Counted from the stretch's first letter, positions 34,183-43,877 are shown. The stretch: DNA of 64,000 nt from Candidatus Gastranaerophilales bacterium (GCA_944322755.1 CALUPY010000010.1:1-64000), one strand, 5' to 3'. Numbers and translations: made by a program. Notes: a model not told the origin generated them from the letters alone.

Positions 34183-35065
34183 TAACAGGCAATTCCAGAG
34201 GTTCAACATGAATCGTAACTTCCGTATTACCGAGGTGGTTTTCTATATCCTTTTCTAATGCGTCACATAGGTCATGTGCAAATTTTATGGTTCTATCACC
34301 CTCAAGCAGCAGGGTTATATTAATTTCTTTGTTTTTTCCTGATTTTCTTGTTTTTATTTCTTTTATTCCGCATATACCATGCTCATTATATTTTTTGATA
34401 ATTTCTTTAATATCCTCAATATTTTTTTCAGGCAATGACCCGTCAAGAAGATTGTTCACAGATTCTTTACATATCTTGTATCCGGTATGTAAAATTATTA
34501 CGGAAACAATCACTGCAAGGACAGGGTCAATAATATGAATACCTGTATAATGTATACAAACAAGACCGATAAAAACAGTCAGTGATGAATAAATATCTGT
34601 ATTAAGATGTTCTGCATCAGCATAAAGAGCCATAGAATCAGTAGTCTTTGCGACTTTCATTAAATATGAACTTACAATAATATTTGCGACAACTGATAAA
34701 AACATAACTCCCATCGCAAGTGTTCCGTTCGACATCGGTTCAGTTGCTCCGGTAAGTTTTTTTATGACTTCATAAATAATATAAAATGCAGCCAGTATAA
34801 TTAGTGCTCCTTCAATCAATCCCGAAAAATCTTCATATTTGCCGTGTCCAAATTGATGGTCAGTATCGGCCGGTTGTTCTGATTTATGGACAGAAAAGAG
34901 GGTAATGATTGATGCAAGAAGGTCAGAACATGAATGGACAGCCTCTGATATTATACTGATACTGCCTGAAATAAAGCCCGCTATTAGTTTAATAACAATC
35001 AGAAGTGCATTTGAGAAAACAGAAAGTTTTGCTGCCAATTTTTTGTTTTGAAAAAATTTTGTCAT
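34166..35065 (-). CDS. cation diffusion facilitator (CDF) family metal transporter
   Basis: 299 residues with six membrane helices, then a cytoplasmic domain. Metal-site motifs: SEAVHSCSDLLAS in helix 2 and DAEHLNTDIYSSL in helix 5, giving the His/Asp quartet of site A. ITLLLEGDRTIKFAHDLCDA and VTIHVEPLE form the C-terminal ferredoxin-like domain. A proton-coupled exporter of Zn, Fe, Mn or similar; specificity cannot be read. Its start overlaps the stop of the fliT-like gene (TAATG), so it is part of the fliS operon. Confidence 0.93.
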   Translation of the reverse strand: MTKFFQNKKLAAKLSVFSNALLIVIKLIAGFISGSISIISEAVHSCSDLLASIITLFSVHKSEQPADTDHQFGHGKYEDFSGLIEGALIILAAFYIIYEVIKKLTGATEPMSNGTLAMGVMFLSVVANIIVSSYLMKVAKTTDSMALYADAEHLNTDIYSSLTVFIGLVCIHYTGIHIIDPVLAVIVSVIILHTGYKICKESVNNLLDGSLPEKNIEDIKEIIKKYNEHGICGIKEIKTRKSGKNKEINITLLLEGDRTIKFAHDLCDALEKDIENHLGNTEVTIHVEPLELPVTSMAG

Positions 35066-35439
35066 TATTCTCTGAAGTCCAAAATTTTACCTTGTACTGC
35101 TTCTGCTCCTGAATAAGCACTAACCAGTTTGGTATTTTTTGATGTTTTATGGAGTTCTTTTTTTATCTGGTCTCGTGCCAGAGTGAGTGCGTTTATATTT
35201 GCTCTTTCCTGTTCATCAATTTTTTTGCATATTTCTTCCAGTTCAGACAGGTCAACAGAGTCATTCACCAGTTTTTTTACAAGTTCATTTGATTTTGCAA
35301 GCAATTGGTCTTTTTTATTCAGGTATGTTATTAATTCATTGTATAATTCACGGTCAATAAGCTGTCCGATTTGGATAGATAGTTCATAAAGCTGGCTGTA
35401 AACTATTTTTAAATTATTTAAATCAGGATTTTTTTTCAT
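35065..35439 (-). CDS. FliT/FlgN-like flagellar chaperone
   Basis: 124 residues, all helical. IGQLIDRELYNELITYLNKK then DQLLAKSNEL and an end reading VSAYSGAEAVQGKILDFRE resemble FliT/FlgN export chaperones (helical hairpin, then AY...Q..xxxD). It lies directly after fliS with a 4-base overlap, the usual fliS-fliT order. Such proteins hold FliD or hook-associated proteins before export. Sequence similarity is weak, so context carries the call. Confidence 0.7.
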   Translation of the reverse strand: MKKNPDLNNLKIVYSQLYELSIQIGQLIDRELYNELITYLNKKDQLLAKSNELVKKLVNDSVDLSELEEICKKIDEQERANINALTLARDQIKKELHKTSKNTKLVSAYSGAEAVQGKILDFRE

Positions 35440-35945
35440 GCATATTCTCCATCATTGTCATCATCTTCGTCTTCGTCCTCATCTGACTCATTCGTATCGT
35501 CTTCGTCGTCATCTTCTGTTTGAGTACTTTTCGAATATTTATCCTGTGTATAACTATCCAAAACGCCTCCTGCTGCTTTGAATTTTTGTATGGCTTCTCT
35601 CCATGTGTCTCTGAGCCCTGTTACATGTCTGATTACTTCATCAAGACAGTCTTCACGCTTCTTTATATTGGCTTCCATAAGTCTGTTATTTAAATATTCA
35701 TATAGTGAATAAAGATTTTTTGCGAAGGTTCCGCCATTTTCCATATCAAGCGTTGCTTGAAATTCTGTAAGAATTTTTTGTGTTTTTATAATATTGTTGT
35801 GAATTTTTTCTATATTTTTTTCAGCAAACCCTTGTTTTGCCATGTGTAAAAATTTAACTGCACCGTCATAGAGCATTAAGAGAATTTGTTCTCTCGGTGC
35901 TGTTTCTACTTGAGTTTGTTTGTATTGTTTTAAATATGGATTCAT
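35436..35945 (-). CDS. fliS: flagellar export chaperone FliS with acidic tail
   Basis: 169 residues. YLKQYKQTQVETAPREQILL, MLYDGAVKFLHMA, and NLYSLYEYLNNRLMEANIKK are standard FliS; it binds flagellin C-termini before export. Normal FliS ends at about residue 130. Here a Ser/Thr then Asp/Glu-rich tail of about 30 residues follows. No flagellin gene is in the window. Confidence 0.93.
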   Translation of the reverse strand: MNPYLKQYKQTQVETAPREQILLMLYDGAVKFLHMAKQGFAEKNIEKIHNNIIKTQKILTEFQATLDMENGGTFAKNLYSLYEYLNNRLMEANIKKREDCLDEVIRHVTGLRDTWREAIQKFKAAGGVLDSYTQDKYSKSTQTEDDDEDDTNESDEDEDEDDDNDGEYA

Positions 35946-36028
35946 ATGCTTCTCAATAAAAATTTAGCACTATTGTTTAGTGATGTCGAATGCAACTTTA
36001 ATCCATTGATTATAACAATAAAATTTAA

Positions 36029-36077
36029 AAAAAGTAAAGAGCTGTTTAAATGAATTTTTTACAGCCCTTTACTTTTT
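36029..36077 (-). terminator. intrinsic terminator after rpmB
   Basis: AAAAGTAAAG-A-GCTGT pairs with ACAGC-C-CTTTACTTTTT across a 15-base loop. On the minus strand it ends in a T-run. It lies 27 bases past the rpmB stop. Confidence 0.75.
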
Positions 36078-36103
36078 GTTTCTGGTCTAATCTTATTTGC
36101 AGT

Positions 36104-36295
36104 TTATATAGCGCGTTGCACTTTTCCTGCTCTGATGCAAGAAGTGCATACGTTAATTCTTTTAACAGTACCGTTCTGCATAACTTTTACAGATTGCAGA
36201 TTCGGTTCTTGTCTGTGCACATTTTGTTTATGTGAAAAAGAAATTTTTGCTGCTTTTAAAGATTTTTTACCGCATACATCACACTGTTTTGACAT
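36104..36295 (-). CDS. rpmB: 50S ribosomal protein L28
   Basis: 63 residues. Zinc-binding form with C5/C8 (CDVC) and C50/C53 (CTSC), and ISFSHKQNVHRQEPNLQSVK in the middle. Followed by a terminator; stands alone between fliS and pdxJ. Confidence 0.95.
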   Translation of the reverse strand: MSKQCDVCGKKSLKAAKISFSHKQNVHRQEPNLQSVKVMQNGTVKRINVCTSCIRAGKVQRAI

Positions 36296-36387
36296 AGTGA
36301 TTCCCTTTCAATAGTTTCTATTGCTTTCTTAGCATACTTGAAAAAAATTTTAATATCAAGCCTAAATTTAAAGTGCTTAAAAGAATT

Positions 36388-37098
36388 TTACTTAATAAGC
36401 TCTTTCATTTCTTTTACCGCTATATCAAGACCGTCAAAAAGTGCTTTTGCTATAATATTGTGGCCTATGTTCAGTTCATTTAAACACTGAATTTCTTTCA
36501 TTCTGTGAACATTTTCATAGGTGAGTCCATGTCCTGCATTGACGCCCAGTCCCAGAATTGAGGCATAGTCAGCTGCATCTTTAAGCTTTTGAAATTCAGC
36601 TTCTTCTGTCGGAGTTCCGAAGGCTTCCGAGTATCTTCCCGTGTGGAGTTCTATATATTGTGCTCCGGTTTTTTCTGCAGCGGCAACCTGCTCTCTGGAG
36701 GGATCAATAAAAAGACTCACAACAATCCCTGCATCCACTAACGGTTTCACAAAAGCAGTAAGTTTGTCCAGCTGGCCTGCTACATCCAGCCCGCCTTCTG
36801 TTGTCAATTCCTGCCTTTTTTCAGGAACAATACAACAGTTCTCCGGCAAAAGTCTGAGAGCGATTTTTTGCATTTCCTCGGTAGCCGCCATCTCTAGATT
36901 CAGCCTTACATATAATATCTTTTTTAGTTCCTCTACGTCGGCATCTTTTATATGTCTTCTGTCTTCTCTTAAATGAACGGTTATTGCATCCGCGCCGGCT
37001 TTTTCGCACACAACGGCTGCTTCGATAACATCCGGAGCAATGCCGCCTCTTGCATTTCTTAATGTTGCTACATGATCTATATTTACACCTAATAACAT
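36388..37098 (-). CDS. pdxJ: pyridoxine 5'-phosphate synthase
   Basis: 236 residues, TIM barrel; closes the ring of vitamin B6 from 1-deoxyxylulose 5-phosphate and aminoacetone phosphate. VNIDHVATLRNARGG, GADAITVHLREDRRHI, NLEMAAT, IVPEKRQELTTEGGLDV, FIDPS, IELHTGRY, and VNAGHGLTYENV are all conserved. It implies the DXP-dependent B6 route, which shares DXP with the MEP pathway genes ispD and ispF. Confidence 0.96.
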   Translation of the reverse strand: MLLGVNIDHVATLRNARGGIAPDVIEAAVVCEKAGADAITVHLREDRRHIKDADVEELKKILYVRLNLEMAATEEMQKIALRLLPENCCIVPEKRQELTTEGGLDVAGQLDKLTAFVKPLVDAGIVVSLFIDPSREQVAAAEKTGAQYIELHTGRYSEAFGTPTEEAEFQKLKDAADYASILGLGVNAGHGLTYENVHRMKEIQCLNELNIGHNIIAKALFDGLDIAVKEMKELIK

Positions 37099-37128
37099 AA
37101 TTTTCTTCCTTTTCTTCCTTTAAAATTA

Positions 37129-37162
37129 TTTTAGCCGGCTTACAGATGTAAGCAGGCTAAAA
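37129..37162. terminator. hairpin between prepilin and pdxJ genes
   Basis: TTTTAGCC / GGCTAAAA outer stem with an inner CTTAC / GTAAG stem. The U-tract on the minus strand is interrupted, so termination may be partial. Confidence 0.55.
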
Positions 37163-37189
37163 TTTTTAATATTTTTCTGCTTATTTAAT

Positions 37190-37792
37190 TTATCTGGACA
37201 TTGCTGACTGATAATAACATGGCGGGTATTTACACTCTGCGGAAGCTGAAGTGTAGTCTTCGTTTGGATATGGCAAAACGGTAATAGGTTTTTTACTTCC
37301 GTCGTTATATTCGCCATCTTTGTCTGCAGAGAAGATACACCAGCGGTCTTTTCCGTATCTGTTTGGACCTTTCATTCCGTTTACATCAACAGTGAAGCCC
37401 CAGACCTGATTTGATGGTAAAGCCCAAGCCATACCGGAAATATCAACAAATACTTCTTTTGATGCAGGGCATGGTCCCTGATCATCTGCTTCATAGTCCC
37501 AGCAATCCGTTGCTGAACCGCTGGATGAACAGTCTTTTGCTATGTTAAAGTACTTTTTAAAATTTTCAAATGATTTACCTATATTGTTTCTTTTATATGT
37601 ATGTTCGGCGTTCATTCTGTCAATGGTCTGTGAAAATACAGATACCGCTTTTTTGTATGACGCAAAATATTGTTTGTCATTAGCTGTATTATTGAGTGCC
37701 GGAATTGTAAGCGAAGCAATTACGCCGATTATAACCAGCGTAGACAACGCTTCTGCAAGAGTAAATCCGCTTTTTGTTGTGAAATTCTTCAT
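37190..37792 (-). CDS. type IV prepilin-like protein
   Basis: 200 residues. Class III signal TTKSG then FTLAEALSTLVIIGVIASLT with cleavage after G9 and Glu at mature position 5. The globular part has six or more cysteines (CSSSG, CWDYE, CPAS, WCIFSA, CKYPPCYY) and the phrase TVDVNGMKGPNRYGKDRW, seen in pseudopilins. It would be processed by a PilD-type peptidase. Divergent from the ATP synthase operon. No other pilus assembly gene is next to it. Confidence 0.85.
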   Translation of the reverse strand: MKNFTTKSGFTLAEALSTLVIIGVIASLTIPALNNTANDKQYFASYKKAVSVFSQTIDRMNAEHTYKRNNIGKSFENFKKYFNIAKDCSSSGSATDCWDYEADDQGPCPASKEVFVDISGMAWALPSNQVWGFTVDVNGMKGPNRYGKDRWCIFSADKDGEYNDGSKKPITVLPYPNEDYTSASAECKYPPCYYQSAMSR

Positions 37793-37935
37793 AATAAATT
37801 CCTCTTTTTACTAATTCTTAAAATTTAAACTATTTAAACTATTCAAAAAAATATTGTTAGGATATAATTTATTGTAGCATGTTTGTATTTTTGAAACAAT
37901 AATGTTATTATAACCACGGAAATAGAGGAAAGAAC

Positions 37936-38622
37936 ATGTCAGAAGGACACTGGATAGCAAGTATAGGCAATTTTAGTTTTAATGTTGATACGCTCATTAC
38001 TATGTGGATTACAATGGCAATACTTATACTCTTTGCCATTCTTGCGACCAGAAAATTGTCCATTGTTCCAACAAAATTACAATCAATTGCTGAAGGAATA
38101 TTAAGATTTTTTGGCGGTTTAACAGAGTCAATGATAGGAAAATCAGGAGCAAAACATGTTCCGCTGATTGCCTCTTTGTTTTTGTTTATTGTAACAGCAA
38201 ATCTTATGGGGCAGCTGCCTTGGAAAATTTATCATCTGAAACAGGGTGAACTTGCTTCTCCTACAAATGATATTAATATGACAGCAGGAATGGCAATTCT
38301 TGTTTTAATTTATTATGTATATCAAGGTATCAGAGCAAAAGGCATCAGATACTTTTTGCGCAGTTTTAATCCGATAGATATCGTTGAAGCAATAGTTGAA
38401 CTAGCAGAGATGGTGATTCGTCCGTTCACTCTTGCACTCCGACTTTTTGCCAACATTCTTGCAGGTGAATTGCTGGTTGCGGCTTTTGTAGGTATTTTTG
38501 CTTATCTGCTTCCGCTTCCGATAATGTTGTTTGAAGTATTTGTTGCATTCGTACAGGCTCTGGTATTTACAATGCTTGCGACGGCATATGTTGCACTGGC
38601 TACGGCAGAGGACGAACACTAG
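37936..38622 (+). CDS. atpB: ATP synthase F0 subunit a
   Basis: 228 residues. The proton half-channel helix reads ALRLFANILAGELLVAAFVG with the essential Arg. ANLMGQLPW is the usual conserved loop. First gene of the a-c-b'-b-delta-alpha-gamma operon; I see no upstream atpI/atp1-type gene. A ribosome binding site, GAGGAAAGA, precedes the ATG. Confidence 0.95.
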   Translation: MSEGHWIASIGNFSFNVDTLITMWITMAILILFAILATRKLSIVPTKLQSIAEGILRFFGGLTESMIGKSGAKHVPLIASLFLFIVTANLMGQLPWKIYHLKQGELASPTNDINMTAGMAILVLIYYVYQGIRAKGIRYFLRSFNPIDIVEAIVELAEMVIRPFTLALRLFANILAGELLVAAFVGIFAYLLPLPIMLFEVFVAFVQALVFTMLATAYVALATAEDEH

Positions 38623-38680
38623 GAAAATTTTTATATTAAATAAAAAGGTATGAACTAAACCAGATAAAAAGGAGAAAATT

Positions 38681-38932
38681 ATGGCAGTAGAACAATTGAC
38701 AACAGTAACAGGCAGTCTTGCAGATATCGGTGCAGGTTTGGCTATCGGTTTTGGCGCAATCGGTGCAGGTTTAGGTATCGGTGTTGCAACAAAAGGACTT
38801 TTGGAAGCCATTTCAAGACAACCGGAGATTGCTGGTAAAGCAGTAGGTTTCTTCCTTTTAGGCGCAGCTCTTGCTGAGGCTTGTGCTATTTACGGCTTGT
38901 TTATCGCTATGAAATTAAGCGGTATGATTTAA
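38681..38932 (+). CDS. atpE: ATP synthase F0 subunit c
   Basis: 83 residues, two helices. The ion-binding carboxylate is E66 in GAALAEACAIYGLF; the loop RQPE at 46-49 contacts gamma/epsilon. Helix 1 reads GAGLGIGVATKG with Ile33 where many carry Gln, and E66 is followed by Ala rather than Ser/Thr. Both argue for protons rather than sodium as the coupling ion. Confidence 0.96.
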   Translation: MAVEQLTTVTGSLADIGAGLAIGFGAIGAGLGIGVATKGLLEAISRQPEIAGKAVGFFLLGAALAEACAIYGLFIAMKLSGMI

Positions 38933-38957
38933 ATAAATTTTTATAGAGGCAGTTTAA

Positions 38958-39434
38958 ATGGAATTTAATGCAACATTATTAATTTCATCAATAAGTTTTG
39001 TAATTTTTGTCATTATTATGAACCAGATACTGTATAAGCCTATATTGGCTATAATGCAGCAACGTAAAGATTACATTGACAACAACAAATTAGCTGTTGA
39101 TGAACACAAAAAACATGCGCAGATGCTTATTGACGATAAAGATAAGAAAATCGTTGAGGCTAATAAAAAATCGCGTGATATTGTTGCGGCGACTGTTGAA
39201 TCTTTAAAAGCAGAAAAATCAAAAATGCTCGGAAATACAAAGTCTGAGATGAATGATTATTTCAACAGCAAAAAACAAACTATAGCGGAAGAAAAAGACA
39301 ACACTGTAAACAATCTTGCTTTTAATGTTGCAGATATTGCCAACAATATTACAACAAAGCTCGTTGGTTACGGTGTGGCTTTTGACCCGCTTAGTGAAGC
39401 TGAAGTTAAAGAGGTGATAAGAAAGAATGCTTGA
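38958..39434 (+). CDS. ATP synthase F0 subunit b' (second b subunit)
   Basis: 158 residues: one N-terminal membrane helix (LLISSISFVIFVIIMNQILY) with KPILAIMQQRKDYID just after it, then a long charged helix. It is the first of two tandem b-type genes, as in cyanobacteria and other photosynthetic lineages with a b/b' heterodimer stalk. Overlaps the b gene by 8 bases. Confidence 0.9.
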   Translation: MEFNATLLISSISFVIFVIIMNQILYKPILAIMQQRKDYIDNNKLAVDEHKKHAQMLIDDKDKKIVEANKKSRDIVAATVESLKAEKSKMLGNTKSEMNDYFNSKKQTIAEEKDNTVNNLAFNVADIANNITTKLVGYGVAFDPLSEAEVKEVIRKNA

Positions 39435-39930
39435 TTTAAGTTGGAATAACATATTACACTCAAATGCACTGAACTTTATTATAATGGTCGGTATCTTTCT
39501 TTTTATTGCCTATAAAATGAAAGTATCACAGGCTGTTGAAAATCACAGAGCTTCAATACAAAAATCAATTGAAGATTCTGATTTAATGAAAAAAAATGCG
39601 GCAGATGAGCTGAAAAATGTCGAAAAATCTCTGGAAAATCTTCCTCAAGAACTTGACGGCATTTTGAAAAATGCAGAAAATACTGCAAAGGCATTTGAAA
39701 ATAAAACAAAATCAGAGATAGACGCTCTTGTCCAGTCAATAAAAGCCACTACTGAAAGACAGATTAACGCAGAAGAAAAACATGCAAATTCTCTTCTTCT
39801 GAAAAATGCTGGAAATGCATCTGTTGAAGTTGCGCAAAAACAGGTGATTAGGGCACTGGAGAACGATAAATCTCTTCATCGTAAGTTTATAAATGATTTT
39901 ATTAATGAAATAGACGGGCTTGAAGTTTAA
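39427..39930 (+). CDS. atpF: ATP synthase F0 subunit b
   Basis: 167 residues: membrane helix (NALNFIIMVGIFLFIAYKM) then a long stalk helix ending near ASVEVAQKQVIRALENDKSL. Overlaps b' at its start and the delta gene at its stop (TAATG). Confidence 0.92.
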   Translation: MLDLSWNNILHSNALNFIIMVGIFLFIAYKMKVSQAVENHRASIQKSIEDSDLMKKNAADELKNVEKSLENLPQELDGILKNAENTAKAFENKTKSEIDALVQSIKATTERQINAEEKHANSLLLKNAGNASVEVAQKQVIRALENDKSLHRKFINDFINEIDGLEV

Positions 39931-40478
39931 TGGCAAACATAGATAAAAAATTAATATCAGTATCAAGAAGATATTCGGATGCAATTCTGGAAATTGCAAA
40001 AGAAAAAAACGAACTGGACAATATTTTTAATGACCTGAAAAATATTGCCGGTGTCTATGACTACTCAAAAGAAATGAGAGATTTCCTGGCACACCCGGCT
40101 ATTTCCCATAAAGACAAAAAAGAACTTGTGCAGTCTGTTTTTGAAGGAAAAATTTCAACAGATACACTTAATCTTTTATATACTCTTGTGGATAAGAATA
40201 AATTCAACCTCATAGATTCAATATTGTACTGTTACGAAAATTCACTTAATGAGGCTAAAAATATATTAAAAGTTGACGTCATTTCTGCAGTTGAAATCGA
40301 CAATGACTTAAAAGAAAACCTGAAATCGAAGCTTGAGGCGAAACTCAAAAAGTCAGTCACTTTGAATTATGAAATCAAACCTGAAATTATAGCTGGTTTG
40401 ATATTAAAAATTAAAGACAAGACAATAGACGGCTCCATGGCTCATAAGCTTCAGACTATGAAAAAGCAATTAGCGTAA
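39930..40478 (+). CDS. atpH: ATP synthase F1 subunit delta
   Basis: 182 residues. [36 protein letters not shown], and the C-terminal [19 protein letters not shown] with MAHKL are standard delta/OSCP features. It links the stalk to the alpha subunits. Confidence 0.94.
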   Translation: MANIDKKLISVSRRYSDAILEIAKEKNELDNIFNDLKNIAGVYDYSKEMRDFLAHPAISHKDKKELVQSVFEGKISTDTLNLLYTLVDKNKFNLIDSILYCYENSLNEAKNILKVDVISAVEIDNDLKENLKSKLEAKLKKSVTLNYEIKPEIIAGLILKIKDKTIDGSMAHKLQTMKKQLA

Positions 40479-40497
40479 ATATATAAGGAAGAACAAA

Positions 40498-42018
40498 ATG
40501 GCAACAATCAGACCTGATGAAATTACATCAATCATCAAAGCCAAAATCGAAAACTATAACTCCACAATGGAAGTGTCTAATGTGGGTTCTGTTCTCGAAG
40601 TTGGTGATGGTATTGCGCGTGTATACGGTTTAAGAAACGCAATGTCGAACGAGCTTGTTGAATTTGATGACGGACAAGGAACACTCGGAATTACACTAAA
40701 CCTTGAAGAAGATAATGTTGGTGTTGTAATTCTCGGTGAATACAAACAAATCAAAGAAGGCATGACTGTAAAAACCACCGGCAGAATTGCATCTGTTCCT
40801 GTTGGAGAAGGCCTTATCGGAAGAATTATTAACCCGACAGGAAAACCGGTTGACGGGAAAGGTGATATTCATTATGAAAAAACCAGACCTGTTGAACGTG
40901 TTGCTCCGGGTATTGTTACAAGAAAATCAGTTCATGAGCCTCTGCAGACAGGTTTGACAGCTATTGATGCCCTGACACCAATCGGCCGCGGTCAAAGAGA
41001 GTTGATTATCGGGGACAGACAGACTGGTAAGACTGCAATTGCAATTGATACAATCATCAACCAGAAAGGTCAGGATGTAATTTGTATTTATGTTGCAATA
41101 GGACAAAAGACATCAACTGTTGCACAGCTTGCAAAAAGATTGGAAGAATATGGTGCAATGGATTATTCGATTATTGTATCAGCGACGGCTGATGAGTCGG
41201 CTCCGTTGCAGTATATTGCGCCATTTGCCGGTGTTGCGATTGCTGAAGAGTTTATGGAACAGGGAAAAGCTGTTCTTATCGTATATGATGACCTGACTAA
41301 ACATGCTCAGGCCTATCGTGCAATGAGTTTGCTTTTGAGAAGACCTCCGGGACGTGAAGCATATCCCGGTGACGTTTTCTACCTGCATTCAAGACTTCTT
41401 GAAAGAGCTTGCAAACTGAATGACAAACTCGGCGGCGGCAGTATTACGGCTCTGCCTATTATTGAAACTCAGGCAGGTGACGTTTCTGCGTATATTCCGA
41501 CAAACGTAATTTCTATTACTGACGGTCAGATATTCCTGGAAACAGGTCTTTTCAACTCCGGTATAAGACCTGCTATCAATGCCGGTATATCTGTATCCCG
41601 TGTAGGCGGTGCTGCACAAACAAAGGCTATTAAACAAGTTGCAGGTAAATTGAGACTTGACCTTGCACAGTTTAGAGAGCTGGAAGCATTTGCACAGTTT
41701 GCATCCGACCTGGATAAAGCTACACAGGATCAGCTCTTAAGAGGTCAGAAACTTACCGAAGTATTAAAACAGCCTCAGTACTCACCTCTTAGCGTGGCGC
41801 AACAGGTATCTATTCTTTTTGCAGCTAATGAAGGTATTCTGGATGATATTCCTAATACAAAAATTGCTCAATTCAAAAAAGAATGGTTTGAGTACTTTGA
41901 TTCAAATCTTACTGATTTAAGTGCGAGACTGAATGCCGGTTCTGCATTGAGTGATGAAGATAAACTTGCACTGAAAGAGCGTTTGGAAAACTTCAAGTCT
42001 TCTGTTTTTGCAGCATAG
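40498..42018 (+). CDS. atpA: ATP synthase F1 subunit alpha
   Basis: 506 residues. N-terminal crown ([10 protein letters not shown]), Walker A GDRQTGKT at 172-179, Walker B-like [20 protein letters not shown], then [20 protein letters not shown] and the signature [18 protein letters not shown]. Length is typical. High conservation. Confidence 0.98.
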   Translation: MATIRPDEITSIIKAKIENYNSTMEVSNVGSVLEVGDGIARVYGLRNAMSNELVEFDDGQGTLGITLNLEEDNVGVVILGEYKQIKEGMTVKTTGRIASVPVGEGLIGRIINPTGKPVDGKGDIHYEKTRPVERVAPGIVTRKSVHEPLQTGLTAIDALTPIGRGQRELIIGDRQTGKTAIAIDTIINQKGQDVICIYVAIGQKTSTVAQLAKRLEEYGAMDYSIIVSATADESAPLQYIAPFAGVAIAEEFMEQGKAVLIVYDDLTKHAQAYRAMSLLLRRPPGREAYPGDVFYLHSRLLERACKLNDKLGGGSITALPIIETQAGDVSAYIPTNVISITDGQIFLETGLFNSGIRPAINAGISVSRVGGAAQTKAIKQVAGKLRLDLAQFRELEAFAQFASDLDKATQDQLLRGQKLTEVLKQPQYSPLSVAQQVSILFAANEGILDDIPNTKIAQFKKEWFEYFDSNLTDLSARLNAGSALSDEDKLALKERLENFKSSVFAA

Positions 42019-42040
42019 ACTAATATATAAAGGATAAGCA

Positions 42041-42976
42041 ATGCCTAATTTATTGGATATAAAAGACAGAATAACAAGTATTAAAAATACTCAAAAAATA
42101 ACAAGAGCAATGAAAATGGTTGCTGCGGCAAAGGTTAAAAAATCAGAAAACCGTGTTAAAGCCGGCAGACCGTTTTCTAAGGCTCTCGTCAGTGCTTTCA
42201 AGAGAGCACTCGGCGCTGTTGACAGTGATGCATCAGTAGCTGGACTGAAAATTGAACGAGCAATAGATAATTATCCTGAGCTGATGAAAAAAAGAGAGCT
42301 GAAAACGGCCGGTATTCTGATGATTACTTCCAATAAAGGCCTTGCCGGGGCATATAATGCCAATGTTATCAGATATACTCTGAAAAAAATCCAGGAGTTG
42401 AAAGAACAAAATATCGATGCTAAATTATATATTGTCGGTCAGAAAGGTCTTTCAGGTATCCGAAGAAAGGCACAGGATGCAGGAATTGAAATCGTAAAAA
42501 CTTATACGAAAATTTCGCAGGAACCCAATTCGTCTAATGCAATAGTTATTGCAGAGGATATGGCAAAAGACTTTGTTGAAAAGAAAATCGACAGTATTGA
42601 AATTGTAACGACAAGATTCAAAAATATGATGTCGTATTCCGTGGAAGACTGGAAGATTTTGCCTCTTGACAAACTTGAAGATTATGAAGACGGTGAAGAG
42701 CATCATGGTATTGATCCTTTGATGATTTTTGAACCCGATATGAATCATATTTTACAGAAGATTGTTCCGATGTATATTACGAACATAATTTATCAGGCAC
42801 TTCTCGAAGCTGTTGCAAGCGAGTTGGCAGCAAGAATGACTGCTATGTCTTCTGCAACAAACAATGCTGACGAAATGATAAGAACGTTGACAATAGACTT
42901 CAATAAAGCGAGACAGTTCGCTATTACTCAAGAAATTCTTGAAGTAGTTTCTGGTGCTGATGCTCTGAAAAACTAA
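42041..42976 (+). CDS. atpG: ATP synthase F1 subunit gamma
   Basis: 311 residues. N-terminal RITSIKNTQKITRAMKMVAA and C-terminal EAVASELAARMTAMSSATNN then KARQFAITQEILEVVSGA are the rotor coiled coil. The central part lacks the longer insertion that cyanobacterial gamma carries between about 195 and 235. The operon ends here: beta and epsilon are not in the window, matching the split seen in cyanobacteria. Confidence 0.96.
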   Translation: MPNLLDIKDRITSIKNTQKITRAMKMVAAAKVKKSENRVKAGRPFSKALVSAFKRALGAVDSDASVAGLKIERAIDNYPELMKKRELKTAGILMITSNKGLAGAYNANVIRYTLKKIQELKEQNIDAKLYIVGQKGLSGIRRKAQDAGIEIVKTYTKISQEPNSSNAIVIAEDMAKDFVEKKIDSIEIVTTRFKNMMSYSVEDWKILPLDKLEDYEDGEEHHGIDPLMIFEPDMNHILQKIVPMYITNIIYQALLEAVASELAARMTAMSSATNNADEMIRTLTIDFNKARQFAITQEILEVVSGADALKN

Positions 42977-43008
42977 CTGACAAGGGGAAATAACAAGGAA
43001 TAAAAACT

Positions 43009-43857
43009 ATGGGATATAAAATTTTAAAGAAAGTTGAGTTGTGTCCGAATCAGTATGAACTGACAATAGATGCACCTTTTGTAACAAAAAATGCTCGGGC
43101 GGGGCAGTTCATAATTCTCCGTGTTGATGAAGACGGAGAACGAATACCGCTTACAATTGCTGATTATAACAGAGAAAAAGGCGAATTAACTATTGTTTTT
43201 ATGGCTGTCGGGTATACTACTAAAAGTCTTGCCAAACTAAATGTCGGTGATGAAATAGCCGATGTTGTAGGGCCGCTTGGTCAGCCTACGCATATTGAAA
43301 AATACGGTACGGTTGTTTGCCTGGCAGGAGGATACGGAGCGGCACCTTGCTATCTGATTGCAAAGGCTTTTAAGGAAGCCGGAAACAAAGTCTATATGAT
43401 AATGGGGGCCAGAAATAAAGATTTGATTTTCTGGAATGAAAAAATGAAAGATGCCTGTACTGAGCTGTTTATAACTACAGATGACGGTTCACTCGGAACA
43501 AAAGGTTTTGTAACCGGAGTTCTTGAAGATATCATGTCTAAAGAAAAAGTGGATTATGCCATTGCAGTCGGGCCTATGCCTATGATGAGGGCAGTTGCTG
43601 ACTTAACCCGCGACAGGGGTATCAAAACTGAGGCAAGCATGAACCCCATTATGGTTGATGGTACCGGAATGTGCGGTGCGTGCAGGGTTACAGTCGGCGG
43701 TAAAGTTAAATTTGCCTGCGTTGACGGGCCTGATTTTGATGCGCACCAAATAGATTTTGATGAAGTCATAAATCGTACAAGAATTTATAAAGATTATGAA
43801 AAGAAACGTGATGAAAACTGCAATTTGTATAAGCAGGCAGAAGCACTAAAAAAATAA
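43009..43857 (+). CDS. NfnA/PyrK-like FAD and 2Fe-2S oxidoreductase subunit
   Basis: 282 residues. FAD-binding RIPLTIADY at 45-53, NAD(P)-binding VCLAGGYGAAPCYLIAKAF, then a 2Fe-2S motif with D217, C222, C225 and C237 (MVDGTGMCGACRV...FAC). Asp plus three Cys ligation is the NfnA pattern, and the long C-terminus with PDFDAHQIDFDEVINRTRIY is also NfnA-like rather than PyrK. NfnA works with NfnB (GltD-like) to bifurcate electrons between NADH, NADPH and ferredoxin. No nfnB is next to it. It starts 32 bases after atpG, so may share its transcript. Confidence 0.87.
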   Translation: MGYKILKKVELCPNQYELTIDAPFVTKNARAGQFIILRVDEDGERIPLTIADYNREKGELTIVFMAVGYTTKSLAKLNVGDEIADVVGPLGQPTHIEKYGTVVCLAGGYGAAPCYLIAKAFKEAGNKVYMIMGARNKDLIFWNEKMKDACTELFITTDDGSLGTKGFVTGVLEDIMSKEKVDYAIAVGPMPMMRAVADLTRDRGIKTEASMNPIMVDGTGMCGACRVTVGGKVKFACVDGPDFDAHQIDFDEVINRTRIYKDYEKKRDENCNLYKQAEALKK

Positions 43858-43877
43858 ATTTAGAAGGAGATGTTATA

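Noticed and set aside
38681-38932. Sodium-type c subunit
   Set aside because: The residues expected for sodium binding (Gln in helix 1, Ser/Thr after the Glu in helix 2) are not there.
43009-43857. PyrK (dihydroorotate dehydrogenase electron-transfer subunit)
   Set aside because: No pyrD is next to it, and the Asp plus three Cys cluster motif and the long C-terminus fit NfnA better. PyrK is not fully excluded.
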